From a bacterium (lineage in GTDB: Bacteria > Patescibacteriota > Gracilibacteria > UBA1369 > LOWO2-01-FULL-3), in NCBI GenBank assembly GCA_027622635.1, contig JAQBYK010000008.1:1-18542 (forward strand): 18,542 nt of DNA, written 5' to 3'. Numbering within the stretch: the stretch's first letter is position 1; each line of letters opens with the position of its first letter. The position numbers and the translations under genes were made by a program. Of the stretch, positions 8,050 through 15,057 are shown piece by piece. The notes under the pieces are model-generated. The model saw only the letters and a list, made by a program, of their open reading frames with translations. It did no database searches and was not told where the DNA came from.

Positions 8050-9900
8050 GAAAGGCGGAAGTGGTTTATCACCCTTTATTTCAACACCAAATGGACCTTG
8101 AATAATCGGTTCGGGAGTTAAAATTTCCGAATCCGGATCCAAAGTCTCGAAATCTTCAGACAAAATATCAGGATAAAAAGTATCAACAACCTCTTGAACC
8201 GGAGTAGCAATTATAACCGGCAAAACTTCCTCGCCTGAAATCTTCGAAACCCCTGCCTTTAAGTCGGAAACATCCTTGGCAGGAATAATTTTTGAAGCCT
8301 CAAAAAAGACAAAATTATCGACTATTTTATTGGCTAAATCTTTATTTTCCTCAGGAAGCCCATCTACCAAACCAAGGACTTTCTTATAATCCTCTACAAC
8401 TTCGGAAACCAAGGCATCATTTACCTCATCTTCATCCAACCCATCAACAAACCCTAATTTTTCAACAACATGGTCTGACATTATTCCTATACGTTCCATA
8501 TCGCTATCAGCAATAAGTAACTCCAGATCATTTACAACCTTTTTAGCCTCATAACCAGGCGATTGTGGAGAAACTACAAACAAATCCTTCTTCTGCTTAA
8601 AAATTTTGTCTTCAACATACTGCCCAAGTTCCGCAGCATAAAGCTTATCAGTTGTTGAAACTTCATCAACCAAATCATAAAACTCATCTACTTCATTCAC
8701 AAATGACAAAATAGCCTCATTTGCAGCAAGCCTCTCTTCTTCAGAAAGATTATCCTTATGCAACTTTACCTGTGCGGCAACAAAATCCTTTTCCGCAAGA
8801 TCCAATTCAATCTTCCCCTTCTTTACATCATCAAAGGTTAAAAAAAGCAAAACATCTTCTCTGAGAGATTTTTCCAGTGAGAAATCATCATTCATATCAA
8901 TTCCAATAGCCTCAATTTTGGCAGTTAGAAGCCTTTCATCAACAGCAGTTAAATAAAGTTTGTCATTCTCCAAATTATCCCTTATCCACTCAGCATCCTT
9001 TTCTTCATCTTCCAATTTCTGAACACTATTAACTTTCTTGGAAACAGTATCAACAACAATCTTTTCACCACTATTGACTTTTCCTCTTTCAGTACCGGAA
9101 AGCACATCAACAGAGTTATCAAAAACTCCAATTTCAAGCTCATCAGTATCTACATGAACATTAAAAGCAGCCCTATAAGCACTGGCATAAACATCGGATG
9201 ATTCAACAACAAAAGAAGAATGTGACTCAACAAGATTTACAACTTTAAACCACCCGGAACCACCTAAAAGAGAAATACTTACTCTACTTCTAAAACTATC
9301 TCCACTCAGTTCGTTTACAAATATCTGTGAATCATTTGCCAATCTACTAACACTATCATCAAAATACTCTATCACTGCCTGTCCATCCTCCCCGGTGATA
9401 ATTTTATCTCTTTCTCTAATCTCGATTCCTGGATAGATATCCACAAATTCCCCCTCTCTCTCAAGCAAAACACCACCCTCAAAAGATTCCAATTTAGTAA
9501 AGGTAGCCGCTCTAACAATATTTGTATCTATATTTATAAAACCAAAGAGTCCAAAAAATAAAACAAAAACCATGGCCAGGCTAATCAATTTTTTATGGAA
9601 AGCAAATATATTGCCAATGAAAAATCTTTTTTGAGAATGACTCTCAATATAGGAGAAAATATGCTCCTTGATATTTACTTTGGCCGCTTTCTCAAGCTTC
9701 AAATTAGAAACCGCAAGACGAATTGACCTTTTAATAGATTCAAAAGACAAAGTACAACTTTGCTCCATCGGCAAATCCAACTGCAAAAGAATATGCTCCT
9801 TTAGAGCTTTTCTTCTATGACTTTGGAGATTGGGCTTATAAAGTGCCAAAACCGCCCTGGCCAATTTTTCGTTTTTTAGATTTATTTTTTCTCTATCCAT
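8032..9900 (-). CDS. single-pass membrane FecR-domain protein, putative anti-sigma regulator
   Basis: This 622-residue protein probably senses or signals across the membrane to the sigma factor encoded just upstream; the function is inferred from order and domains. Residues 1-104 are basic and helical and predicted cytoplasmic. One membrane helix lies at about 105-127. A FecR-like beta domain spans about 135-285, with the signature GIEIRERDKIITGEDGQAVIEYFDDSVSRL and a second half through SLLGGSGWFKVV. Residues about 300-540 are acidic and strongly helical, and may resemble the DUF5667-type regions I recall from CPR proteins. The tail is Pro/Glu rich. No zinc-binding anti-sigma motif (HxxxCxxC) is seen in the N-terminus. 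The ATG at 9900 lies 37 bp after the sigma stop; a TTG at 9912 is a weaker option. The last 18 bp overlap mraY on the other strand. Confidence 0.8.
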   Translation of the reverse strand: MDREKINLKNEKLARAVLALYKPNLQSHRRKALKEHILLQLDLPMEQSCTLSFESIKRSIRLAVSNLKLEKAAKVNIKEHIFSYIESHSQKRFFIGNIFAFHKKLISLAMVFVLFFGLFGFINIDTNIVRAATFTKLESFEGGVLLEREGEFVDIYPGIEIRERDKIITGEDGQAVIEYFDDSVSRLANDSQIFVNELSGDSFRSRVSISLLGGSGWFKVVNLVESHSSFVVESSDVYASAYRAAFNVHVDTDELEIGVFDNSVDVLSGTERGKVNSGEKIVVDTVSKKVNSVQKLEDEEKDAEWIRDNLENDKLYLTAVDERLLTAKIEAIGIDMNDDFSLEKSLREDVLLFLTFDDVKKGKIELDLAEKDFVAAQVKLHKDNLSEEERLAANEAILSFVNEVDEFYDLVDEVSTTDKLYAAELGQYVEDKIFKQKKDLFVVSPQSPGYEAKKVVNDLELLIADSDMERIGIMSDHVVEKLGFVDGLDEDEVNDALVSEVVEDYKKVLGLVDGLPEENKDLANKIVDNFVFFEASKIIPAKDVSDLKAGVSKISGEEVLPVIIATPVQEVVDTFYPDILSEDFETLDPDSEILTPEPIIQGPFGVEIKGDKPLPPFLQDIQ

Positions 9901-9937
9901 ACAGTTAGTCAAACGTTAAATTATTCGCTCTGTTACA

Positions 9938-10525
9938 CTATAAATCGTATTTTACACCCATCTCCTCCAATTCACGTCTCAGTGCTTTTAAGGCCCTAAA
10001 TTGTAAGATTCTTAAACTACCCTCGCTTTTCCTCATGATTTCAGAGATTTCCCTATTGGATAATTCATTAACAAACTTGTAAATTATAACTTCCTGGTAC
10101 TGTTTTTTTATTTTGCCAATTGCAATTTTAAGTTTTTCATTATCCAAAACACCTTGAGTAACTCTGATTGGATTATGTTCCCTTTTAGTATCCGGGATTT
10201 GTACACTCAATTCATCCACATGCTTGTCTTTTGATGAACGATAATAGTCAACCACCAAATTGTGGGCAATCCTAAAAATCCACGCGGAAAAAGAGCGTTT
10301 CTTGGGTTTATATTGACGAATATTTTGCCACACTTTCAAAAACACAGTTTCCACCAAATCCTCAGCATCCACTGCCTTTACACGAAAAAAGACATATCGA
10401 TAGATTGGATCCACAAATATTTCATATATTTGCGCAAAAGAATCTTGATCCCCGGTTTGAGCGATTTTAACAAGCTTTTCTATCTCATCAAACCTCAATT
10501 TTAAATCACCAGACGACATTTCCAT
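9938..10525 (-). CDS. ECF-type RNA polymerase sigma factor
   Basis: This small sigma factor redirects RNA polymerase to a specific promoter set. The 195-residue protein has region 2 at about 30-100 (FAQIYEIFVDPIYRYVFFRV, then AEDLVETVFLKVWQNI and FSAWIFRIAHNLVVDYYR) and region 4 at about 133-187 (IGKIKKQYQEVIIYKFVNEL, SNREISEIMRKSEGSLRILQFRALKALRREL). These are joined by a short linker with no region 1.1 or 3, as expected of ECF sigmas. It is followed after 37 bp by the FecR-domain membrane protein, the classic order for a sigma/regulator pair. Its own candidate promoter sits in the 50-bp gap after fbp. ATGs at 10525 and 10519 and a TTG at 10543 are all possible; I chose 10525. The target regulon is unknown. 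Confidence 0.9.
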   Translation of the reverse strand: MEMSSGDLKLRFDEIEKLVKIAQTGDQDSFAQIYEIFVDPIYRYVFFRVKAVDAEDLVETVFLKVWQNIRQYKPKKRSFSAWIFRIAHNLVVDYYRSSKDKHVDELSVQIPDTKREHNPIRVTQGVLDNEKLKIAIGKIKKQYQEVIIYKFVNELSNREISEIMRKSEGSLRILQFRALKALRRELEEMGVKYDL

Positions 10526-10545
10526 AAATTTAGCAAGTATCAAGA

Positions 10546-10574
10546 ATGTTATTGAACACCACTTAAAAAGTCAA
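10546..10574 (-). promoter_or_regulatory. candidate promoter of the sigma/FecR unit
   Basis: On the minus strand TTGACT (10574-10569), a 17-bp spacer and TAACAT (10551-10546) lie in the gap between the fbp stop and the sigma start. The -35 box matches the consensus at 5 of 6 positions. It predicts a leader of only about 15-20 nt. It would let the sigma/FecR pair be made independently of the upstream gluconeogenic genes. Confidence 0.5.
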
Positions 10575-10575
10575 T

Positions 10576-11484
10576 CTAAGTTCGACTCAAATATTCTTCA
10601 CAACGAGCAACTTCCGCCTTGCTCCCAATAAAAATCGGTGATCTCTGTTCTATGCTTGACAATTCCTTATCTAATATTTTATTAATACCATCGGAAGCAG
10701 CTCCTCCCGCCTGCTCCATCAAAAGTGCCATAGGGGCACATTCAAAAAGTAATCTCAATTTACCATCCGGGTAATCTTCATAGCCCGGATAAGAGAATAT
10801 TCCCTTCCCTTTGAGGATAATTTGATTAATATCGGGAACCATTCCTCCGGAATAACGAAGAGTATATTGCTCTTTTACCCAAAAATTAAGTAAATCAGTA
10901 TAATCCTGACGATACTTACACGCACGCAAATTTCCGGGTGCAAACATTTTCCCTTCTACAACCTTTAAATTCTCTTTACTCAAGAAAAACTGACCATCTC
11001 TAAGAGTAAATTCATGAACACCTTTCTTTGCAGTCAATAAAATAGTGGTACGCGGACCATAAACACCTACCACAGATGCAAGCTGATCTCTCCCCTTAGA
11101 ACCGATGAAAGTGTCCGTTTTGTAAATACCAACAATTGTTCCAACCGATAAATTGACATCTATCAAGGATGACCCATCAAGAGGGTCACTACAAACAGCG
11201 TAAGGTGAACCATCAACCTTTATCTCACCATCCAATTCCTCTGAAGCAATCAATCCAACATATTGATTTTTTCTCATATAGTCTTCAAAAAGATCATTTG
11301 AAAGAACATCCAACACCTTTTGCTCTTCTCCATAAACATTTTGAGATCCGGCCTTTCCCGTATCAACCGTTTTAAATGATTGCGCAATTTTTTCAAAAAC
11401 AGAAGACAGGTCCAAAATCACAGAAACAAGCCCCTCATCAATATCTCCATTTTCCAAATACTGTTTTAACGCAATTTCAGCCAT
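10576..11484 (-). CDS. fbp: class I fructose-1,6-bisphosphatase
   Basis: This enzyme hydrolyses fructose 1,6-bisphosphate to fructose 6-phosphate, the irreversible gluconeogenic step. The 302-residue protein shows the class I metal and substrate motifs: Glu82-Glu83 in IASEELDGE, SDPLDGSSLIDVNLSVGTIV (Asp100, Asp103, where most family members read DGSSNID), YSGGMVPDINQIILKGKGIFSYP, and LRLLFECAPMALLMEQAGGAASDG. I chose the ATG at 11484, which overlaps the end of the GAPDH gene by 19 bp and matches the family N-terminus; a GTG at 11520 would add 12 residues. It lies third after aldolase and GAPDH on the same strand, so the three probably form a gluconeogenesis operon. Confidence 0.94.
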   Translation of the reverse strand: MAEIALKQYLENGDIDEGLVSVILDLSSVFEKIAQSFKTVDTGKAGSQNVYGEEQKVLDVLSNDLFEDYMRKNQYVGLIASEELDGEIKVDGSPYAVCSDPLDGSSLIDVNLSVGTIVGIYKTDTFIGSKGRDQLASVVGVYGPRTTILLTAKKGVHEFTLRDGQFFLSKENLKVVEGKMFAPGNLRACKYRQDYTDLLNFWVKEQYTLRYSGGMVPDINQIILKGKGIFSYPGYEDYPDGKLRLLFECAPMALLMEQAGGAASDGINKILDKELSSIEQRSPIFIGSKAEVARCEEYLSRT

Positions 11485-12473
11485 CTTATCAAATCCGTTA
11501 TTCTTGAAATATACCCCCACTCATTATCATACCAGGCGATCACTTTTATGAAGCCACCGGGCAAAACCATAGTGTTTTCCAAATCAACAATCGCACTTCT
11601 GGCATCTCCCCTAAAATCAACAGACACCAAAGGTTCATCGCAAGTACCAAGAATTCCCTTTAAACCGGAGTTTTCCGCATCAATAAAGGCTTGATTAATT
11701 TGCTCCGCGGAAACTTGAGCATCAACTTTCGCGACTATATCAAGACAAGAAACTGTTGGTATAGGCACTCTAAATGCCATCCCTGAAACCTTGCCCGCCA
11801 AATCGGGTATTACGCGTCCCAGGGCCGCCATAGCACCCGTTGAAGTAGGAATTATCGACTCTGTTGTGCTACGCGCCCTCCTAAAATCCTCAGGATTAGA
11901 ATTATCAAGCAAATTTTGAGTATAAGTAAAAGCATGAATCGTAGTAACAAATGCCTGCTCAAGAGTAAAAGCTTCATGCAAAACTTTCATCACGGGACAA
12001 AGACAATTCGTCGTACATGACGCATTTGAAAAAACATCGTATTTGTCAGCATCAAATTCGCTATCGTTAACACCCATAACAATATTTGGCACCGTTTTGT
12101 CTTTACACGGAGCCGTAATCAAAACTTTCTTAGCACCGGCATCAAGATGTTTTTCAACATCCTTATGTGAAGTAAATTTGCCGGTAGATTCAATCACAAT
12201 ATCTATATCATGTTTTTTCCAATCCAGATCGGAAGGATTCTTAATCTGATAAACATATATAGTTTTTCCATTGATTTTAAGATTCTGTCCCTCAACCTCA
12301 ATATCCGCATCACATTTTCCATACAAAGAGTCGTATTTCAAAAGATAAGCATGGGAATCGGCGGAAGCACGACTGTTAATGGCAACAATCTCAAACTCCT
12401 TTGAATTGATGATTTGTCGATGCAAGCCGCGGCCTATTCGACCGTAACCATTAATAGCAATTCTTATAGGCAT
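11466..12473 (-). CDS. gap: glyceraldehyde-3-phosphate dehydrogenase, GapB-like, probably NADP(H)-preferring
   Basis: This 335-residue enzyme interconverts glyceraldehyde 3-phosphate and 1,3-bisphosphoglycerate. It has the Rossmann motif INGYGRIGR (8-15), catalytic Cys153 in SNASCTTNC, His180 in TTIHAFTY, and the C-terminal WYDNEWGY. The residue that selects NAD, usually Asp after VAIN, is Ser34 followed by Arg35 (VAINSRASADS). Loss of this Asp is known in Bacillus subtilis GapB, which favours NADPH and works in gluconeogenesis, and a nearby Arg commonly contacts the NADP phosphate. The usual YTNDQ near the active site is replaced by FTYTQ. It lies 9 bp after the aldolase stop and overlaps fbp, supporting an anabolic role. 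A second GAPDH in this window keeps the Asp. Cofactor preference is inference. No Shine-Dalgarno is seen. Confidence 0.95.
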   Translation of the reverse strand: MPIRIAINGYGRIGRGLHRQIINSKEFEIVAINSRASADSHAYLLKYDSLYGKCDADIEVEGQNLKINGKTIYVYQIKNPSDLDWKKHDIDIVIESTGKFTSHKDVEKHLDAGAKKVLITAPCKDKTVPNIVMGVNDSEFDADKYDVFSNASCTTNCLCPVMKVLHEAFTLEQAFVTTIHAFTYTQNLLDNSNPEDFRRARSTTESIIPTSTGAMAALGRVIPDLAGKVSGMAFRVPIPTVSCLDIVAKVDAQVSAEQINQAFIDAENSGLKGILGTCDEPLVSVDFRGDARSAIVDLENTMVLPGGFIKVIAWYDNEWGYISRITDLIRWLKLR

Positions 12474-12482
12474 AGTAATTGA

Positions 12483-13475
12483 TTATTGGGAATCAAGCAT
12501 TTCCTGGAACTTTTTAGTAATACTCAAGGAATCTTTCCACTCCCTTTTCCACATGTTTCTGCCAAAAATAAATCCAAAAGCACCGGCATCAGTACACGCC
12601 TGTGCATTTTCCATTAAATCACTATCTCCAATCTGCGATCCCCCACTAAAAAGTACAGGAACACCTTGAGCAGCTTCAACAACACGCCTTGCTCTTTCCC
12701 ACTTTTGGTCTTTAGCGGAAAGTGCGGAAAGTTTCTTTTCAATATTTCTATAAATTTCTGGAACACCTTCTAAATCGGAATAACCATCATCAGCCGCATT
12801 CGGCAAATTGGCCTTAACAACAGACGCACCCATTTCAGTAGCCATTCTAACCGCGGACTCAATCATATAGCTGGTTTCTTTACCACCTTTTGCATCAACA
12901 GCTTCACCTCTTGGATATGCCCAAACAACAAGCGGCATACCATACCTATCACATTCCTTTCTAACAGCCGCTAATTGAGGTAAATCCTCATCCTGCCTTG
13001 GCGAACCATAATACATTGTATACCCCACAGCAGCAGCACCCATTCTCACGGCATCTTCAACCCAGGAAGTGTGAACACTGAGAGGTTTTGCCTGAGAAGG
13101 AATAGAAGTTTTGCCATTGAGTTTAAGAAGAAGCGGAACTGAGCCGGCTAATTTGCTCCAATATCTTTTTGCAACTCCATAATGAATAGCTACAGCATTA
13201 TAATTACCCTCCACAGCCAATTTACAAATATAATCAGGATTGGCAGCCTCAGGATTAGGCTCTATATGACGATTATCATGCTCAATAAACTGATCATAGG
13301 GAAGAATCAAACTGTGACCACTATCCCTTACTATTTGGCGCAATCTGGCCAATTCACCGGTAGAGTAAGTCAAATCCCGAAAAAACTTCATGGGATCATT
13401 TTGTGAAGACCTGTCATGAGACGAAACACCTGACTTTTTCATTTTATGTAAGTTAGAAGCTGTAAGAGTTGACAT
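12483..13475 (-). CDS. fbaB: class I (DhnA/FbaB-type) fructose-bisphosphate aldolase
   Basis: This enzyme condenses dihydroxyacetone phosphate and glyceraldehyde 3-phosphate to fructose 1,6-bisphosphate through a lysine Schiff base. The 330-residue protein matches the DeoC/LacD/DhnA barrel family: LILPYDQFIEHD early, LLLKLNGKTSI, VHTSWVEDAVRMGAAAVGYTMYYGS, PLVVWAYPRGE, the Schiff-base region GASVVKANLP with Lys221, and the phosphate-binding PVLFSGGS and GAFGFIFGRNMW at the end. About 30 extra basic/serine-rich residues precede the core, with another Met at residue 12 and one at 29, so a shorter start is possible. It is first in a minus-strand operon with GAPDH (9 bp apart) and fbp, behind a good sigma-70 promoter. 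Confidence 0.92.
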   Translation of the reverse strand: MSTLTASNLHKMKKSGVSSHDRSSQNDPMKFFRDLTYSTGELARLRQIVRDSGHSLILPYDQFIEHDNRHIEPNPEAANPDYICKLAVEGNYNAVAIHYGVAKRYWSKLAGSVPLLLKLNGKTSIPSQAKPLSVHTSWVEDAVRMGAAAVGYTMYYGSPRQDEDLPQLAAVRKECDRYGMPLVVWAYPRGEAVDAKGGKETSYMIESAVRMATEMGASVVKANLPNAADDGYSDLEGVPEIYRNIEKKLSALSAKDQKWERARRVVEAAQGVPVLFSGGSQIGDSDLMENAQACTDAGAFGFIFGRNMWKREWKDSLSITKKFQEMLDSQ

Positions 13476-13493
13476 AAGCTAAATTTAAATGCC

Positions 13494-13543
13494 CTATAGG
13501 CGCCATTCTATAGTAAAATCAGGGATTTTTCAAAGTGATTTTA
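13494..13543 (-). promoter_or_regulatory. promoter and possible operator of the aldolase-GAPDH-FBPase operon
   Basis: On the minus strand TTGAAA (13533-13528), a 17-bp spacer and TAGAAT (13510-13505) each match the consensus at five positions. Two symmetric elements overlap it. An 8-bp inverted repeat TAAAATCA (13514-13521) / TGATTTTA (13536-13543) flanks the -35 box with 22 bp between arm starts, two helical turns. Two CTATAG hexamers at 13494-13499 and 13508-13513 flank the likely transcription start. Either could bind a repressor. The promoter call is reasonable; the operator call is inference. Confidence 0.5.
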
Positions 13544-13546
13544 GCC

Positions 13547-13900
13547 CTATCTACTGGCTATCGCACTATCTCCATTTAAGAAAACAATTTCCGGAGGTTC
13601 AACCATTGCCTGTACTTTAGAAGATTGCTGAATAAAGTTTAAAGAACGAGCTTTTGAAATTAACATCTCGCTCTGTTCGCTTTTCTTTACCAAATCCTGA
13701 TGATGGTTTTCCAACTTACTCAAAACATAGCCTTTTGTTACCTGCCTTGTAGAAAAAATCAAGGTAGTAACAGTTATCAAGATCACAAATGTAATCAAAG
13801 ACAATATCAAAAAGTATGGACCGGGTTCAAGATTAGGAAAGAACCGCTTGATTATGCTTTTTTTATAGGTGTTTCCACGTGAGAGAATAAGTTGCGACAT
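13547..13900 (-). CDS. ftsL: FtsL-like division protein
   Basis: FtsL is a bitopic divisome protein that pairs with DivIC/FtsB and helps activate septal wall synthesis. The 117-residue protein has a basic cytoplasmic N-terminus (about 1-27), one membrane helix at about 29-50 (YFLILSLITFVILITVTTLI), and an extracellular coiled-coil-like stretch at about 52-92 rich in Leu, Lys and Gln. FtsL sequences are poorly conserved, so the call rests on size, topology and position directly after rsmH, as in most bacterial division clusters. The ATG at 13900 follows the rsmH stop by 34 bp, a gap filled with a 7-bp tandem repeat. No Shine-Dalgarno is seen. The usual next gene, a transpeptidase, is absent; the aldolase promoter follows instead. 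Confidence 0.7.
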   Translation of the reverse strand: MSQLILSRGNTYKKSIIKRFFPNLEPGPYFLILSLITFVILITVTTLIFSTRQVTKGYVLSKLENHHQDLVKKSEQSEMLISKARSLNFIQQSSKVQAMVEPPEIVFLNGDSAIASR

Positions 13901-13908
13901 ATTTTTTT

Positions 13909-13936
13909 AATTTTCAATTTTCAATTTACAATTTTC
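13909..13936 (+). repeat. 7-bp tandem repeat (AATTTTC, four units) between rsmH and ftsL
   Basis: Four consecutive heptamers read AATTTTC, AATTTTC, AATTTAC, AATTTTC, followed by a partial AAT. The array fills the short rsmH-ftsL gap and overlaps the rsmH stop codon (13937-13935). Heptamer slippage could change the spacing of the two genes. I see no second copy elsewhere in the window. Confidence 0.7.
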
Positions 13937-14879
13937 AATGAATTTTTAATTTACGATAAGCGCGTAATTTTGCGCTTCTGCTGCGAGGATTTGAGGAAAT
14001 CTCTCGCTCACTAGGTGTTACCGGTTTTTTTGTAAGAGCTTCGACCTGAGGCTCACCATGATTGCTATAAATACCATCTCCCGGAGGTTGAAGTAATTCT
14101 TTAAAAAATTGTTTAACTATTCTATCTTCAAGAGAATGATAGGAAATCACAACAATTCTTCCTCCAACCTTTAAAATCTCAAATGCTTGAGCCAAAGCCT
14201 CTTTCAAAGCATTTAATTCATCATTCACTTCTATCCTTAAAGCCTGGAAAATTTTGGTGGCGGGATGAGACTTTTGTGTTCGCTTTTTAGGAAGAATTTC
14301 TTCTAAGAATTCCCTAAATCGTACAGTTGAATCAAAAGGGGCAGTTTTTCGCTCCTCACAAATTCTTCTGGCAACCCTCCTGGACATAGGCTCCTCTCCA
14401 TATTTAAAGAAAATATCAGCCAAAGCGTCTTCATCATATGTATTGAGAATTTGAGCAGCTGTAAGGTCTGAGTTAGGATCAAATCTCATATCAAGTGGGC
14501 CATCAAGATTAAAAGAAAATCCTCTATCGGCTGTATCCACATGGGTGGAAGCCAGGCCCAGATCAAACAAAATGGCGGTAACTATGCTCTGCTCGCTTGC
14601 GCTCGCTTCGCATATCCTAGTTTTTAAGTAACGAAAATTATCTTTTAAGTATACAATTTGTTTTTCATATTCCTTTAGCCTGGTCTTTGCTTCCTCCAAG
14701 TTGCGTTCATCCTGATCAAATGCGTATAAAACACCACTTTTTCCTATCTTCTTGAGTATATCCAGACTATGTCCCCCAAGGCCCAATGTTGCATCTACTA
14801 CAAGATCACTCAAGTCCAGGAATTTATCGACCTCCTCTTTCAGGACTGATACATGCTGTAAATCGATGGTTGTGTTCAA
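13935..14879 (-). CDS. rsmH: 16S rRNA (cytosine(1402)-N(4))-methyltransferase RsmH
   Basis: RsmH methylates N4 of C1402 in the 16S rRNA decoding centre using S-adenosylmethionine. The 314-residue protein has HVSVLKEEV at the N-terminus, the SAM motif DATLGLGGHS, LFDLGLASTHVD with RGFSFNLDGPLDMRFD, the insertion domain, HPATKIFQALRIEVNDEL, ISYHSLEDRIVKQFF, and NPRSRSAKLRAYRKL near the end. The start is a TTG at 14879: no ATG or GTG lies between the upstream in-frame stop (14921-14919) and the first motif. It is the only gene here that ends in TGA. A GC-rich repeat at 14591-14611 encodes the loop ICEASASEQS. ftsL follows, as in many division clusters, but no mraZ precedes it. Confidence 0.96.
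   Translation of the reverse strand: MNTTIDLQHVSVLKEEVDKFLDLSDLVVDATLGLGGHSLDILKKIGKSGVLYAFDQDERNLEEAKTRLKEYEKQIVYLKDNFRYLKTRICEASASEQSIVTAILFDLGLASTHVDTADRGFSFNLDGPLDMRFDPNSDLTAAQILNTYDEDALADIFFKYGEEPMSRRVARRICEERKTAPFDSTVRFREFLEEILPKKRTQKSHPATKIFQALRIEVNDELNALKEALAQAFEILKVGGRIVVISYHSLEDRIVKQFFKELLQPPGDGIYSNHGEPQVEALTKKPVTPSEREISSNPRSRSAKLRAYRKLKIH
14591..14611 (+). repeat. GC-rich imperfect 10-bp direct repeat inside rsmH
   Basis: Two 10-mers, GCTCGCTTGC and GCTCGCTTCG, lie side by side followed by GC, in sharp contrast to the surrounding AT-rich DNA. On the coding strand they encode the surface loop EASASEQ, where other RsmH proteins have a short unrelated linker. It resembles small GC-rich dispersed motifs, but dispersal cannot be tested in this window. 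Confidence 0.5.
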
Positions 14880-14928
14880 AACTTGTGTGCAAAATGTGTA
14901 TAAATTTTTTACTGGACTCTACCACCTT

Positions 14929-14957
14929 AAAATAGGGGTAAATAGAAATCCGGTCAA
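14929..14957 (-). promoter_or_regulatory. candidate promoter of rsmH-ftsL
   Basis: On the minus strand TTGACC (14957-14952), a 17-bp spacer and TATTTT (14934-14929) precede rsmH, predicting a leader of about 45 nt. The -35 box is 4 of 6 with the key TTGA present, and the -10 is 4 of 6. The predicted leader carries three TTNNNCACA nonamers ending at the TTG start codon. Confidence 0.45.
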
Positions 14958-15031
14958 CAAGTACACAGGCATTACGTACAATAATACTAGTCGTAAGTCA
15001 CACATTAGGCCACGATCACGTCTACATACAG

Positions 15032-15056
15032 AGAAAAACCGCCATGCGGTTTTTCT
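15032..15056. terminator. perfect hairpin, bidirectional intrinsic terminator
   Basis: Arms AGAAAAACCGC (15032-15042) and GCGGTTTTTCT (15046-15056) are perfectly complementary around a CAT loop. Read on either strand, a GC core is followed by a run of five T, as in rho-independent terminators. Neither strand has a known gene directly upstream: rsmH starts leftward and the export gene starts rightward. It may insulate the two divergent units or end a small RNA. Confidence 0.65.
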
Positions 15057-15057
15057 G

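Noticed and set aside
10576..13475. Bifunctional FBP aldolase/phosphatase
   Set aside because: Separate, complete aldolase and class I FBPase genes are present, each with its own family motifs.
13935..14879. UGA recoding as glycine
   Set aside because: No gene needs an internal TGA, and glycine positions in conserved motifs use GGN codons.
14881..15030. tRNA, SRP RNA or mraZ gene in the intergenic gap
   Set aside because: I saw no T-arm, anticodon stem, SRP core motif or MraZ coding signal on either strand.
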